The position numbers were made by a program, and so were the translations under genes. This document shows positions 1 through 9,951 of a DNA stretch of 64,000 nt, in pieces (positions within the stretch are counted from its first letter, which is position 1; each line of letters starts with the position of its first letter). The stretch comes from Didymella arachidicola (lineage: Eukaryota; Ascomycota; Dothideomycetes; Pleosporales; Didymellaceae). The stretch lies in NCBI GenBank assembly GCA_016630955.3, contig CM049988.1, positions 1,612,001-1,676,000 on the forward strand. Direction: 5' to 3'. The notes under the pieces were generated by a model, which saw only the letters and a program-made list of their open reading frames with translations, was not told where the DNA came from and did not search any database.

Positions 1-263
1 AGCACAGCATAAAGCGCTTCAAATCGGGTGCTGAGACTTCAGTGTCCGATCCGGCTTCCGGCTCAGCACAATTTGATTGTCTCGATCATACCGGTCATTA
101 CCTTAATCTTATCTTTTTAGATGTCTACACATGTATGAGGACTATTCGTGACTTCGTAGTTTTGTGGTGACTAGAAACATGCATGGGAGCTACAACAGAA
201 AGCAAACGTGTTACCACGAGCCCCTTGTGTCCGTGAGCTGCACTGAGTAAGCAACAGGACAGC

Positions 264-1429
264 TTAGTCTTCACCAGTAAGATCGATGGCCTCGTCGACC
301 GAACACCCAGGTGACCGCATATATCCATGCTCGGCGATCGAGTTCTGCGCGTCGTATTGGTCTGGCTCACGCTTGGCAGGACTGGTCGACGCCTGTCGGT
401 CCAGCGAGGGCAATCCTTCAGTATAGCACACTGAGAATGCCTGTATCACATACCTGAAGCTGTCGGACCATCTCTATGAGCTCATTTCGACTCATGTTAT
501 CCTCTGGTCTCCGCTCATGGATCGTGGGACTGGGTGAGCGTGGAGCGATGCAGAGAGATCTGAGTGCCGCTGTGTAATCGAATCAAAGAAGGCCTAGCTT
601 TTGCAAGGTGCCATAATTGGTACAGCAAATATGCACTCACCCATTGATCGGTACTTGAAATGGTATTTCGCGAAAGGCAGCTCCTCTTCGTTCACGTGGT
701 CGAACAGCCACTCCACTTGCCTGGGACGTGTAGCTCTGCGCTCTCCGAGACTTGACAGTTCTTAGCTCTAAATTTTAAAATCATCGGTTGATGCCTTACG
801 TGAACGTGTGCGAGCGAGGATCCCCTTTCATTGACTTCTCATTCAAGCGCTTGACCCTCGTGTGGCGAGATGTCTTCTTCCTTTGTGTTGTCATTGGCTG
901 CGAGCGTACATTCTTGACATTAAAGAAGGTGACAGAGATAGTCCCAATCGCTGCGATATTGCCGTGAAGTGGCGAAAGTCCGCTATCATCCGACATTTCA
1001 CCTGCAAAGGTTAGCGCTTTTTAAAACGATGTGGACGGCGTCCTCACCAACTTCGAGGTCAGCAAATTGGAAGCCGCGGCGGAAGCGTTCTGGGTTCCTG
1101 TATTCGTGTTTGCAGGAACAGACATGTCGCCCATCATTGGTGTGTAGGTCATTTGGCGGAATGGTGAGCTTCCTTACTATGCAACCGTCTACGCTAATCT
1201 CTATACAATTACCGTATTCGACACCAGACGTTTCGCTGTAACTAAGTAGGATGCAAAATTTCGCGCCGGACTTCGATTCGATGTACCTTGTCATCTCATA
1301 CGTTCGCTGATCTCCCTCCGCCTCTAACGGCGTTTGTTCATCGTCTTCATTGTCGTACTCGTAAAGCGGATGTTTCTGATCGTCCGTGATCTTCACTTCA
1401 AGGCCTGACATCTGGGGTAGTATAGCCAT
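264..1429 (-). CDS. DUF7918 domain protein, 312 aa, five exons
   Basis: Exons read 1429-1048, 1001-800, 750-641, 569-454 and 392-264. All junctions are GT-AG and phases add up to 312 codons plus TAA. The N-terminus (MAILPQMSGLEV, then a TRYIESKSGAKF stretch), the middle GTISV strand and the FKYRS/PRSPSP stretch match the order seen in the fungal DUF7918 family, which has no known function. The C-terminus is polar and ends IDLTGED. The ATG at 1429 was chosen because family members start just before the SGLEV strand; an in-frame ATG at 1486 would add 19 residues. The exon 3 acceptor (after 751) and exon 5 acceptor (after 393) are inferred from phase and are the least certain. It is divergent from the gene at 1831. 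The family call is from memory of its pattern. Confidence 0.72.
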
Positions 1430-1830
1430 GACAAAGACAGTGGCGGCAACCGGTGTCGAAAGTGCTGTGATCTGTGGTGAGTGCAAACAAGGCTAGCTTC
1501 TGTCAAGCGAAGCTCTCGTGCGCATCGTAGGCGGAATATAAGTGCTGCACCGTTCTATTATATTAGGGGCAGTCTGAGGTTCTGTACGTCCTATTCGAGA
1601 ATGGTCAAGGTGACAGGTTGAGAGAGCTCGAGCTGTTTCGATGGTAGACCTTGACACGTGATGTTATCGATAATCGATAAGGAAAGCGCGTCGGACGCGC
1701 CCGCGATCTTCGAGTCGCGACTGCATCATCACTTCCATCCAATCTCCAACTTTCTGTCTCCTCACACCAGCATCACGCAAAGCGATATTTCACCTTACCC
1801 ACCCTATACAGCGTGACCTGATCCACTACG
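1430..1830. promoter_or_regulatory. Shared divergent promoter with E-box and GATA palindrome
   Basis: The 401 bp between two divergent genes must hold both promoters. A CACGTG E-box lies at 1655-1660. A perfect inverted repeat with 8-bp arms (TTATCGAT and ATCGATAA around one base) lies at 1664-1680 and contains GATA-factor cores on both strands. Pyrimidine-rich sequence follows toward 1831. Function is inferred. Confidence 0.45.
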
Positions 1831-2568
1831 ATGCTGCTCACGAGCACCTACTACTCACACATGCCAAACCAGCATTACGCCACCCACGCGCCAATTCGAT
1901 CCTCACCTCTTCGCGAACGATCTGCGAATGCAGGTGCTGGCATGTTCGACTTCAACGCAATGTCGCAACGTAGTCCAACGCAGTCGCAGACTCAGCGCGC
2001 GTACAAAGCCAATCCCGTAGTTCAGACACGCGACGCGACCACGAAGAGGCGGAGAGACATGTTCTTCAAGCGCGTGCAGACCAATCGAGAGGACATGAAG
2101 TGGGAGTCACGGGGCGAGCAGGTATGTCGCAGGCGTAAAGAAGCATCAAGAACGCGCACTAATGGTTTGCAGCTTCAGCAACTCGATTTTGTCTCGGAGC
2201 GTAAGCGTTGGGAAAGCAAGAAGGCACAAGAAGCCCCACCAGAGGAGGAATATTTCGACGATGAGCTCCTGAGTGACGCAGCATTACCACAGTCATCGAC
2301 TAACGCACCACAATACGAACCGGGAATGAGCGAAGCCGACTACGTACTTGCGCAAGAAGAGTACGAGCTGCAGCAACTGATTGCTGCAATGGAACATGAG
2401 CAGAACCACGACACCATACTACAGCAGCACTATGGCAGCGACGACGAGGACTACGATCAGATTTTCATGGAATGTGCTGCAGATGTCGATACACGGTACC
2501 AGCAACATGCACAAGCCAACAACAGCGATTACAGAGACGTGGATGACATGGACATGACAGACGGTTGA
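1831..2568 (+). CDS. Uncharacterised acidic/Gln-rich protein, 228 aa
   Basis: Two exons, 1831-2121 and 2173-2568, joined across a 51-nt intron (2122-2172) with GTATGT donor, CACTAAT branch site and TTGCAG acceptor. The intron is a multiple of three and stop-free, so the open frame also runs through it (245 codons). The product has a basic middle (KRRRDMFFKR) and a very acidic, Gln-rich C-terminal third (YVLAQEEYELQQL, then DDEDYDQIF). No signal peptide or membrane segment is visible. I do not recognise a family and suggest no function. Its stop lies 151 bp from the convergent PEX19 stop. The gene call rests on splice signals and frame length; the start could also be the internal ATG at 1861. 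Confidence 0.6.
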   Translation: MLLTSTYYSHMPNQHYATHAPIRSSPLRERSANAGAGMFDFNAMSQRSPTQSQTQRAYKANPVVQTRDATTKRRRDMFFKRVQTNREDMKWESRGEQVCRRRKEASRTRTNGLQLQQLDFVSERKRWESKKAQEAPPEEEYFDDELLSDAALPQSSTNAPQYEPGMSEADYVLAQEEYELQQLIAAMEHEQNHDTILQQHYGSDDEDYDQIFMECAADVDTRYQQHAQANNSDYRDVDDMDMTDG

Positions 2569-2719
2569 AAGGCACATTTTCAAGCCATGTACTCGAACAA
2601 AAGCTAGTAAGAACAGCCATCAAGCAGACCAGCATAGCACTCTAGCCATTAAAGACGCCGAGGTTTGGCACATCTATGTCTCATGTGTGGTTCTTAAGTA
2701 AACTGCTGCGGACGGTACG

Positions 2720-3760
2720 CTATTGTGTCGGACACCCTTCGTCCATACCAGCCAGCGCTTCCTGCGCGGCATTCATATCACCGACAAGATCTGGCGGCGG
2801 CGAGCCAGCAGCTTGCATCTAGGGCTAGTCAGTAGGAAAGCAATCAACATGAACAGGGCTACATACCTTTTGCATTCGCTCCACAATATATTCCCTGTCT
2901 TTTGCGTTGTCGTCACTGTATCCTTTCCTCTCAAAACGCGCCGTGATCTCCTTTACTAGTACCTTTTGCTCCTCGTACCTCTTCAAGTCTTCCTTTGGCA
3001 CCTTCTCCTTATTCTTCTCCATCCACGCCGGGAACTTGTCGTCGAGTTCCTTCATGGGCTCATACAAGATCTCCTTGTTGGTCAGCTGCTCCATCATGCC
3101 CATCAGTATCTTGCTGAAGTCCTCATCGCTACCCTCCCCACTAAAGCCTCCACTCCCCATCTCCTTCAGCATCTGTGCCAGTATGTCGTCCTGGTTTGCC
3201 GAGGATGCAGCAGCGGATGAAGCAGCGTCACCGGATTCTTGCATGCGCTCCATAGTCTTCCTGATCGTGTCTTGGAAGTTCTTATCCGCCTTGCTCGCCT
3301 CTCCTTCAGCTTTTGAAGACGTATTGCTGTCTTTCAGCGACGACGTTGCGGCGGCGGCTGCCTCTGCGGCTGTCGGTGCTGGGAGGTGGTCGCCGCCCAT
3401 CTCGCTGTTCATCTCCTTCATAATCTCTTCGAATTGCTTCTGAAAGTCGCCCTGACCGAGCAGCTGTGCCATCTCTTCCTGCAGCTTTTTCGCGAACTCA
3501 TCTTCATCCTGCAGGAGGAGCTCGGCGGGAGAGACATCTTCTGGTCTCCCGGGGCCGGAGGTGGAGGGCGCTGGAGGTTGTGACGCGGCTTTAGGCGCTG
3601 GAGCTGCCGGCGCTTTGGGATCGAGCTTTGTGTTCGCGAATTCGTCCAGTACATCATCGAGGTCTGAGAGGTCATCCTCCTCGGGGTCGGATGCGACGTC
3701 GGCTGGTGGAGAGGCGGCTTTCACATGCTCCTTCTCTTGCTTTGCTGGCGCGTTGGCCAT
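2720..3760 (-). CDS. PEX19: Peroxin 19 (peroxisomal membrane protein receptor)
   Basis: Pex19 binds peroxisomal membrane proteins in the cytosol and delivers them to Pex3 on the peroxisome. Exons 3760-2867 and 2818-2720 give 330 aa. The N-terminal EEDDLSDLDDVLDEF block is the Pex3-binding region. The helical C-terminal half (LTNKEILYEPMKELDDKFPAW) is the membrane-protein-binding domain. The last exon encodes 32 residues ending in CPTQ, a CaaX box for farnesylation as known for Pex19. If the 48-nt intron is retained the protein ends early at a TGA and lacks this box. The ATG at 3760 (MANAPAKQ) fits family length; an upstream in-frame ATG at 3859 would add 33 atypical residues. It is divergent from UBC9. 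Confidence 0.95.
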
Positions 3761-4227
3761 GGTGATAACGACAACTGGTACAACTTCTTGTATGAAAACT
3801 GCGTTCCTGGGATCAAGCGCATGTGGTTGACAACCGTTGTGTATACAGATGCAGGTCACACGCGCGCCGCTCCTCTGCGCTGATACCCGTCACCGTTCAG
3901 CCTCGGCGCAACTGAGTGGGGCTGTCGCAACCGGCGCCGTGGGGCAGGGATTTGCCCGCTGGCTAGATTCACTGGGCGGGAAGGCACGCTCAATTGTTGT
4001 AGATCACGTGCCGCTCCTACTGCGCGCTGCTGAGCTGGAGCCGGCCTCACCTTAACTCCACACTTACGCGCCCTCTCTCCTTCACCCGCTCGCCACCTTA
4101 CAGAGTGCAACATCCCGCTCTCCCTCGAGCTGTCGCACTCTTCACTCGCTCTAGACTCCGGCGTACTTCTTCAACCACCCCGGACTCAGAACGCACCGAA
4201 GCTCGACAACAGCCTTATACCTGCACC
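3761..4227. promoter_or_regulatory. PEX19/UBC9 divergent promoter with CACGTG
   Basis: This 467 bp spacer separates two divergent genes. A TCACGTG motif (CACGTG at 4005-4010) is a bHLH-type (Cbf1/Pho4-like) site. The part near UBC9 is pyrimidine-rich (4050-4150), as is common at filamentous fungal transcription starts. No TATA box was seen. Confidence 0.4.
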
Positions 4228-4831
4228 ATGTCTTTGTGCATGAACCGTCTCTCTGAGGAGAGGTGAGCGATATTTGCACACGAGAGCTCACAGCATGCGC
4301 TAACGGCCTCGAAGGAAGCAATGGAGACGCGACCACCCCTTCGGCTTTTTCGCAAAGCCTATGCGCGGCTCGAACGGCATGATGGACCTCAAGAAGTGGG
4401 ATTGCGGTGTGCCAGGCAAAGAGAAAACACTGTGGGAAGGCGGTCTCTTCAAACTCGAGGTCACATTCCCCGACGAGTACCCTACCAAGCCACCGAAGTG
4501 TATGTTCAGATTCCTTGCACAGCTGTGGCACAGCTTCAGCTCAGCCCTCGACACACAAGGTATTAACAGTTTCGCAGGCAAATTCGTACCCCCACTGTTT
4601 CACCCCAACGTCTACCCCTCCGGCACCGTCTGCTTGTCAATTCTGAACGAAGAGGAGGGTTGGAAACCGGCCATCACAATTAAGGAGATCCTGCTTGGTA
4701 TCCAGTCGTTGCTCGACGAGCCGAATCCAGAGTCACCTGCACAAGCCGACGCTTTCAACCTGTTCAAGAAGGACCGTGCTGCGTACGAAAAGAAGGTGCG
4801 CAGCGTCGTCAAGGAAAATCCAGCGCCTTAG
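4228..4831 (+). CDS. UBC9: SUMO-conjugating enzyme E2 Ubc9
   Basis: Ubc9 takes SUMO from the Aos1-Uba2 E1 and transfers it to lysines of target proteins, mainly in the nucleus. Exons 4228-4262, 4315-4499 and 4578-4831 give 157 aa, the usual family length. The order is typical: the RLSEERKQWRRDHPFGF helix, PGKEKTLWEGG, PKCKFVPPLFHPNVYPSGTVC with catalytic Cys92, then EGWKPAITIKEILLGIQ. Intron 2 (78 nt, 4500-4577) is stop-free and a multiple of three, so retention would add 26 residues next to the active site. The start at 4228 reproduces the MS..RL..ER N-terminus. It is divergent from PEX19. Confidence 0.97.
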
Positions 4832-5692
4832 AACCATTCTGTGTCTGCGCCGAGCGCAAGACAAAATCTATTTGGAATGGGAGATGAAGGGTCGGTGCAT
4901 CTTTGCGCGTCAGACAATATGGAAAAGGCGCTGACGAGAGAGATGAAGTGACGCGCAAGCAGCCAAGTTTACATCATTTGGTTTATCTAGTCGAAGGTTG
5001 GCGCGTGTTCACTTAGGGCGATATATCCAATGGCACCTGGCGTTTGGGATTGATGAACATTACGGCAGCTCGCTAGAGCTTTAGACGGATGACTTTGGGC
5101 TCACATATCTTCTCTGCGACACATTCGCAAACACACGGAACTGCATGGAATGAAGCTATTCCATTTTGATGATTACGACCAAGTCTGCTTTCGCGCAGTT
5201 GGATATAATAGCAGAGTCGTGTGGTAGCCAACATAGAATCTATTCGCGCTCAAATTATGCGTAGCACCTATCAACTACCTCTCATTCCCCTAGGCTTGTA
5301 AGCTTATTTCTGGTTAGGTCTACAATGCATGCATGCTCTTTGAGATTCTGATGTTGTGAGATTGCTCCTGACGAGTCTCGGTACTTTCCCAGCAACGAGA
5401 CAATCGCGCAACCCCGGCACAACTATTTTAGCGCGTGGGAGCTCCGACCCACGGCGTCACTCTCATCGAAGCTACCCTTCACCCAGGTACCATTCTTTCA
5501 CTCACCAAAGCTTTATTGTTGTCGCGTCACGCGCCCAAATTGAAAATCGACCAATCAAGGATAGACTCTGGCACTACTTGATCGACTTCCGTCAGGAATC
5601 GGACAACTCGCAGCCTTGTACGCTCAATCACTCATCACGACATTCCTTGGTGCCACTGACACAACACACAGCTCTGAAGGGACTTTGTAATC
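4832..5692. other. Intergenic, with CCAAT box before the poly(A)-binding gene
   Basis: There is no convincing gene. A CCAATCA motif at 5551-5557 lies about 140 bp upstream of the next ATG and could bind the CCAAT-binding complex. The rest holds the UBC9 3' end and the next gene's leader. Confidence 0.4.
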
Positions 5693-6729
5693 ATGTCTGA
5701 CGTCGAGACCGATATCAAGCGCGAGGAAGAGCAGCGTCGTGAGGAAGACGAGCGTCTCGATACCGCAGAGGATGAGCGCCGCCCAGATGATGGCACCGAA
5801 GAGGTACGGCGCGCATTCCTACCATCACGGACCTTCGACTTTTCCCCTCTGCGCGACGCTCTCACAACACGATCGAACACGATCTGATCTTAATGAGAAA
5901 GATGAACTGACAATGGACAACAGGAGGAGATCTCAGCTATGAAGCGTCGTGTGCAGGAGATGGAAGAAGAGGCACAGAAGCTGCGTGAGATGCAGGGAGA
6001 GATCGAGCACGAGCGCCACGAGATGCGCGAAAGCAAAGAAGATGTGGACGCGCGAAGTGTCTTCGTTGGCAACGTCGACTACGGGGCCAGCCCAGAGGAG
6101 ATCCAAGCACACTTCCAGAGCGTCGGCAGCATCAACCGTGTCACCATCTTGCTCGACAAGTTCACAGGGCATCCTAAAGGGTTAGTACCAAGAGGAGGTT
6201 TTCTTTGCGCACTCGGTTGAGAGCGAACTCTTTCCCCTTCGAAGCCATTATGCTATGCGCCTACCAATGAGCCGCTGCACCAAGTGCGCGTCTGTTGCGT
6301 ACAACTTCCTCGATATTATCTTTCGCAACCTGGCAAGAGTTTGGCAGAAAGATTGGAACGCTAATGGGCGTATGCAGGTATGCGTATGTAGAGTTCACAG
6401 AACCCAGTCTGGTCAGTGAGGCCCTGGTCCTCGACAACAGCCAGTTTCGCAACAGGAATCTGAAGGTAAGGTTTTACGGCTAGACACCCCGAGGGTGAGC
6501 TTACTGACGAGCACAGGTCGTACCCAAGCGAACCAACATGCCTGGCATGACGAGAGGCGGACGCGGCGGCCCAAGGGGAGGTCGTGGCGGATTTGGCGGT
6601 CGCGGCGGACCTTATGGTGGCCGCGGTGGTGGCTACGGTGGCGGTGGTTACGCTCCTCGTGGTGGAGGCTACCGTGGCGGATATCGTGGCCGTGGAGGCG
6701 GCGGTGGTTCTGGCTACCGCCCGTACTGA
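5693..6729 (+). CDS. Nuclear poly(A)-binding protein (PABPN1/Pab2 type)
   Basis: Exons 5693-5803, 5924-6180, 6378-6465 and 6517-6729 give 222 aa. The acidic N-terminus is followed by a Glu/Arg-rich coiled coil (about residues 38-75). A single RRM (about 80-155) shows RNP2 as SVFVGNVDYG and RNP1 as HPKGYAYVEF. The tail is RGG/GGYGG-rich (about 160-222). This is the layout of PABPN1 and S. pombe Pab2, which bind poly(A) tails and act in polyadenylation control and nuclear RNA turnover. Arg methylation of the tail is known in the family and likely here. The RRM is split by two introns, one interrupting RNP1. Another RRM-RGG protein is possible, but the coiled coil just before the RRM is diagnostic. 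Confidence 0.9.
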
Positions 6730-7449
6730 GATTCAGGCGGGACGGTGAACGGACCTGGGTCTTCTTGACTTTCGAGTCGTGATTGTCTCGTTTTGACATA
6801 CGGAAGACGGACTTGACACAGGATCCGTCATTTGGATCAGTTGGAGCTTGTACTATTGCTATTTGTATGTGGAAGCGCGAACAAATTGAAATTGAAGTCA
6901 ATGGACACTGGACAGAGAAATTGCTTTAAAATTCCACCAGGCACCTCAAAGCTTCTAAGATCCACCACCATTGAAAGTGTGCTTATCCCATCCACATGAT
7001 GTGTTCACGACTTCAACCATCGTCACCGAAGATCCTAAGGAAGCAGCGTATTCGGCCCCTCGCGCTTACCTCTCCCATACACACGTAAGCAACAGCCTTG
7101 CGGAGGTAGACTAGGCGCTAAGCTTCCCGAATGTGGAAATCGCGTATGGTAGCTCGGCTCCTCAAAGCCCGACCAACGGACGAATGACAAACAGTAACGA
7201 CCGCGGACACTCGGTGACCGGGCAATGCACTACGCTGTGACGTTCAGAGGCATACCAGTATATAAGACCGCATCCCGCAGAGCATACAATAATCCACACA
7301 TTGAAGAGCAGCCTCAACCATTATCCTGAAGTCAACGTCAACGCGACCACTGCTGACACCCCGCCATCCCAACACACCACACAACCTCAAACTACGAAGC
7401 TATTTCCTGCTCAAAATACACACATCAGATTCATCAACCGTCCCTCAAC
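6730..7449. other. Intergenic, promoter of the DUF1857 gene
   Basis: No gene is seen. It contains the TATA box listed separately and a TGACGT (CRE-like) core at 7238-7243. The last 150 bp is C/A-rich, like a fungal 5' leader. Confidence 0.4.
7259..7266 (+). promoter_or_regulatory. TATA box (TATATAAG)
   Basis: A canonical TATATAAG lies 190 bp upstream of the ATG at 7450. With the usual spacing, transcription would start near 7290, giving a leader of about 160 nt. It is the clearest TATA element seen in the window and suggests regulated expression. Confidence 0.5.
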
Positions 7450-8048
7450 ATGCCGGCAATTCACCTCTCCTACACATCCAAGATCAACAAGCCCGGCGAT
7501 GCACCCGTGCTCACGGTGCCTCAGATCTGGGCAGGCCTGCAGCGCAAAGTGCGCTTCGCACAGGAGTTCGTTCCCGTGATAGAGTCATGCACGGTTCTGG
7601 AGGAGAGGGAAGACGGCACGGTGGTAAGAGATGTCGAATTCAAGGAGGGCGCAGGGCCGAAGCCGAGGGCGAAAGAGACAGTGAGGGAGTACTATCCATC
7701 GTGGGTAAGTCTGAATTCTCTATTGTATTGAAGACAAGATGTTGTACATGCACCCGCAAATCAAACAGGAAACGGAGAACAGTAACGTGCGGTGGCTAAT
7801 ACGTAGTCTAGGTCGATTTCGAGCAGGAGGATGGAACGCATATTCGCAATGTTGTGAGTGATGGACCGTCGGGTCAGCCAGAGGACTTGCATATGACGTA
7901 CATGTTTGAGTTCGATCTTCCTCATGCGAAAGGAAGTGAGGAGCAGGAGAATGAGATCAAGAGGCTCAAGGGTATGGCCAAGATGGCGGTTGAGAAGAGT
8001 ATCGATACGATTAGGGATATGGTCAAGGATGGCCGGATCGCCAAATGA
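7450..8048 (+). CDS. DUF1857 / AtaL-like SRPBCC-fold protein, 163 aa
   Basis: Exons 7450-7704 and 7812-8048 are joined across a 107-nt intron (GTAAGT, CTAAT branch, TCTAG). The N-terminus (LSYTSKIN..G..PVLT..QIWAGLQRKVR.A..FVPVIESC) matches the fungal DUF1857 (AtaL-like) family, predicted to adopt the SRPBCC/START-like helix-grip fold with a hydrophobic ligand cavity. The end of the protein is a long amphipathic helix (about 125-160), as in that fold. The biochemical role is unknown; some relatives sit in secondary-metabolite clusters, but no such cluster is present here. A good TATA box precedes it. Confidence 0.82.
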
Positions 8049-9173
8049 TGCATTCATGGACCGGAGAACAGAGTACTACGGGTGTAGAAATAGGATAGTA
8101 TTCCTATTGACGTATCCTATATTTCCAGTTCTGTTTGTTACTGTGTGATCATATTCTTCGAGCGTGACATGCTGTGGTAAGGCACTGAATGCCTCGATTG
8201 CTGACGCCTGCTATGGCACTGACATTGGCTAGATTAGCACCCTGAAGTTATTCGAAGTAAAGCCTGTATTGACTCATGGCAAGTAGCTCCTGCTTGAATT
8301 CACCAACGCTATTGCACGCTTTGACTTCCATATGCCTCGAATACATTGCCCCTTGGTTAAATACCATCTATGATGGCACCCGTTGTTCCAAAAAGCGGCG
8401 CACAACACCAAATGCGACCACCCCATATGCTGGAGCTGCATGCATTCAGTCGGTCAGTTGGGATCGTCTGTCCCAACATGCGTCCTGTCTGCGGATTCTC
8501 CTATTTTGACCCATAGACTTCTTCTTTCACTGCCTTCGGTACATTAGGACTAACGACCTTCTCACTGTGTTCCAGAACTAAACCTCACCTTCTATTTCCT
8601 CGAGTCAGCTAGGCTTACCCCAATGCTCCGGACAGGTTGTGTTATGCACCGAAATCGACGCAGCCACCGAGAAAGACCATGACGTGTAGGGTCGTTTCAC
8701 GTCCAGGTGATAGATCGCCCTATGGTATCACCGAAAACCCAGGCCCATCATGGGCCGATGGTTTAGGACGGTGTGGCGCACGCTCTTAAGCGCACGCCTC
8801 GCGGCTTGAGATCATTCAGCGTTTGCAATGATTGGGCACCATTCAATATGCACCGGTCAAAGTTGCCTTGGCGTTGGTCGTGTTTGCAAGGCAGCCGAGC
8901 TGAGCGGGGTCGGATGGATACTTCCCGATGGAACTCGAGGCTGACCAATGACTTGTGCGTCTATGTATATGTCTGCATGCACTCAACAGCAGTCTTCTTC
9001 TAGAAGTCACCCAGTTGAGCTTTATATCAATTCTTTTAAGATGAGCCCGCTCCCCTTGAGCAAGAATGTTCATTCATCACTTCCCACGCTGCCAACAACG
9101 ACAGCCTTGCAAAAGCTTTTGACAGCATTCTTCGGCGTTTTATCGTGTTTCATAGTCTCGACAACCTTACAGC
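8049..9173. other. 1.1 kb intergenic stretch
   Basis: Short open frames occur on both strands but none has recognisable motifs, plausible splice structure or family resemblance. No tRNA, repeat or transposon remnant was seen. Confidence 0.35.
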
Positions 9174-9612
9174 ATGTCCGACAACTTTGAACGCACTGTT
9201 CAGATATGCTTTGGTATCGTCGGTGTCCTAGGTACACTCGGCGCCATTGCTACCCTCCATTATCGAGACTCTCTCGGGTGTGTATTGGTCCGTCGCCTGT
9301 CTCGAGCAGGGCATCAAGGTACAAGGCATGATCGATTTATTGGGTTGGCTATACTGATAATGCTTAGTCTCTGACCTCGAGAGCAATTTTGGCGCCATTG
9401 GAGACGCGACTGGACCGCCTTTGACGAATTACTCTCTGGATACAATTATACCTTCTTCTAACGACAGCTCCTCTCAACCTGCATCCGAATACGTACCAGC
9501 CACGGCCTTGGCGACATACACCTCATATGACTTCGTCAATTCGGCTGTCCCCACAGACATAGGCATCGGGAACAGGAACGCATCGTCGGCAATGTTGACA
9601 GCTGCTTCATGA
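9174..9612 (+). CDS. Possible small single-pass membrane protein (hypothetical)
   Basis: Proposed exons are 9174-9318 and 9368-9612, with a 49-nt intron (GTACAA, CTGATAAT branch, CTTAG). An alternative donor near 9281 keeps the same phase. The protein would be about 129 aa. It starts MSDNFERTVQICFGIVG with one hydrophobic helix (about residues 10-30), followed by a Ser/Thr/Asn-rich tail. I recognise no family. It is listed because phase is kept, one helix is clear and it sits in an otherwise empty 1.9 kb gap. It could be spurious. Confidence 0.35.
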
Positions 9613-9951
9613 GATAGCTCAGCGGCGTTGGTCCTTCAAATCGATCTGAACAGCTCCAATCGTGCAAAGTATGGGAAGTAAGGAGTATACGCAATGGAGC
9701 TACTGTCTAGATGATCCCGGAACCCAGAATCCAAAACTACAATCAGTCGCGGGCCGAAAGAGCAGGCTGGGTATGCCATCAACTACTAGATCATGAGCAT
9801 CTGATGCGGAGCACGGCGTCACATTTAGCAACAAATGAGTTACATCAAGTGTACAAGGATTTGTCGGAGTATGTGTAATGTGAATCATGTAAACAGCTGG
9901 TAAATTATCCTCTTCCCGTTGAGTCTTCGATCACACGCAGGACAAGCGAGC
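9613..9951. other. Intergenic, 3' flank of the permease
   Basis: This holds the end regions of the doubtful gene at 9174 and of the permease. No gene or repeat is evident. Confidence 0.35.
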
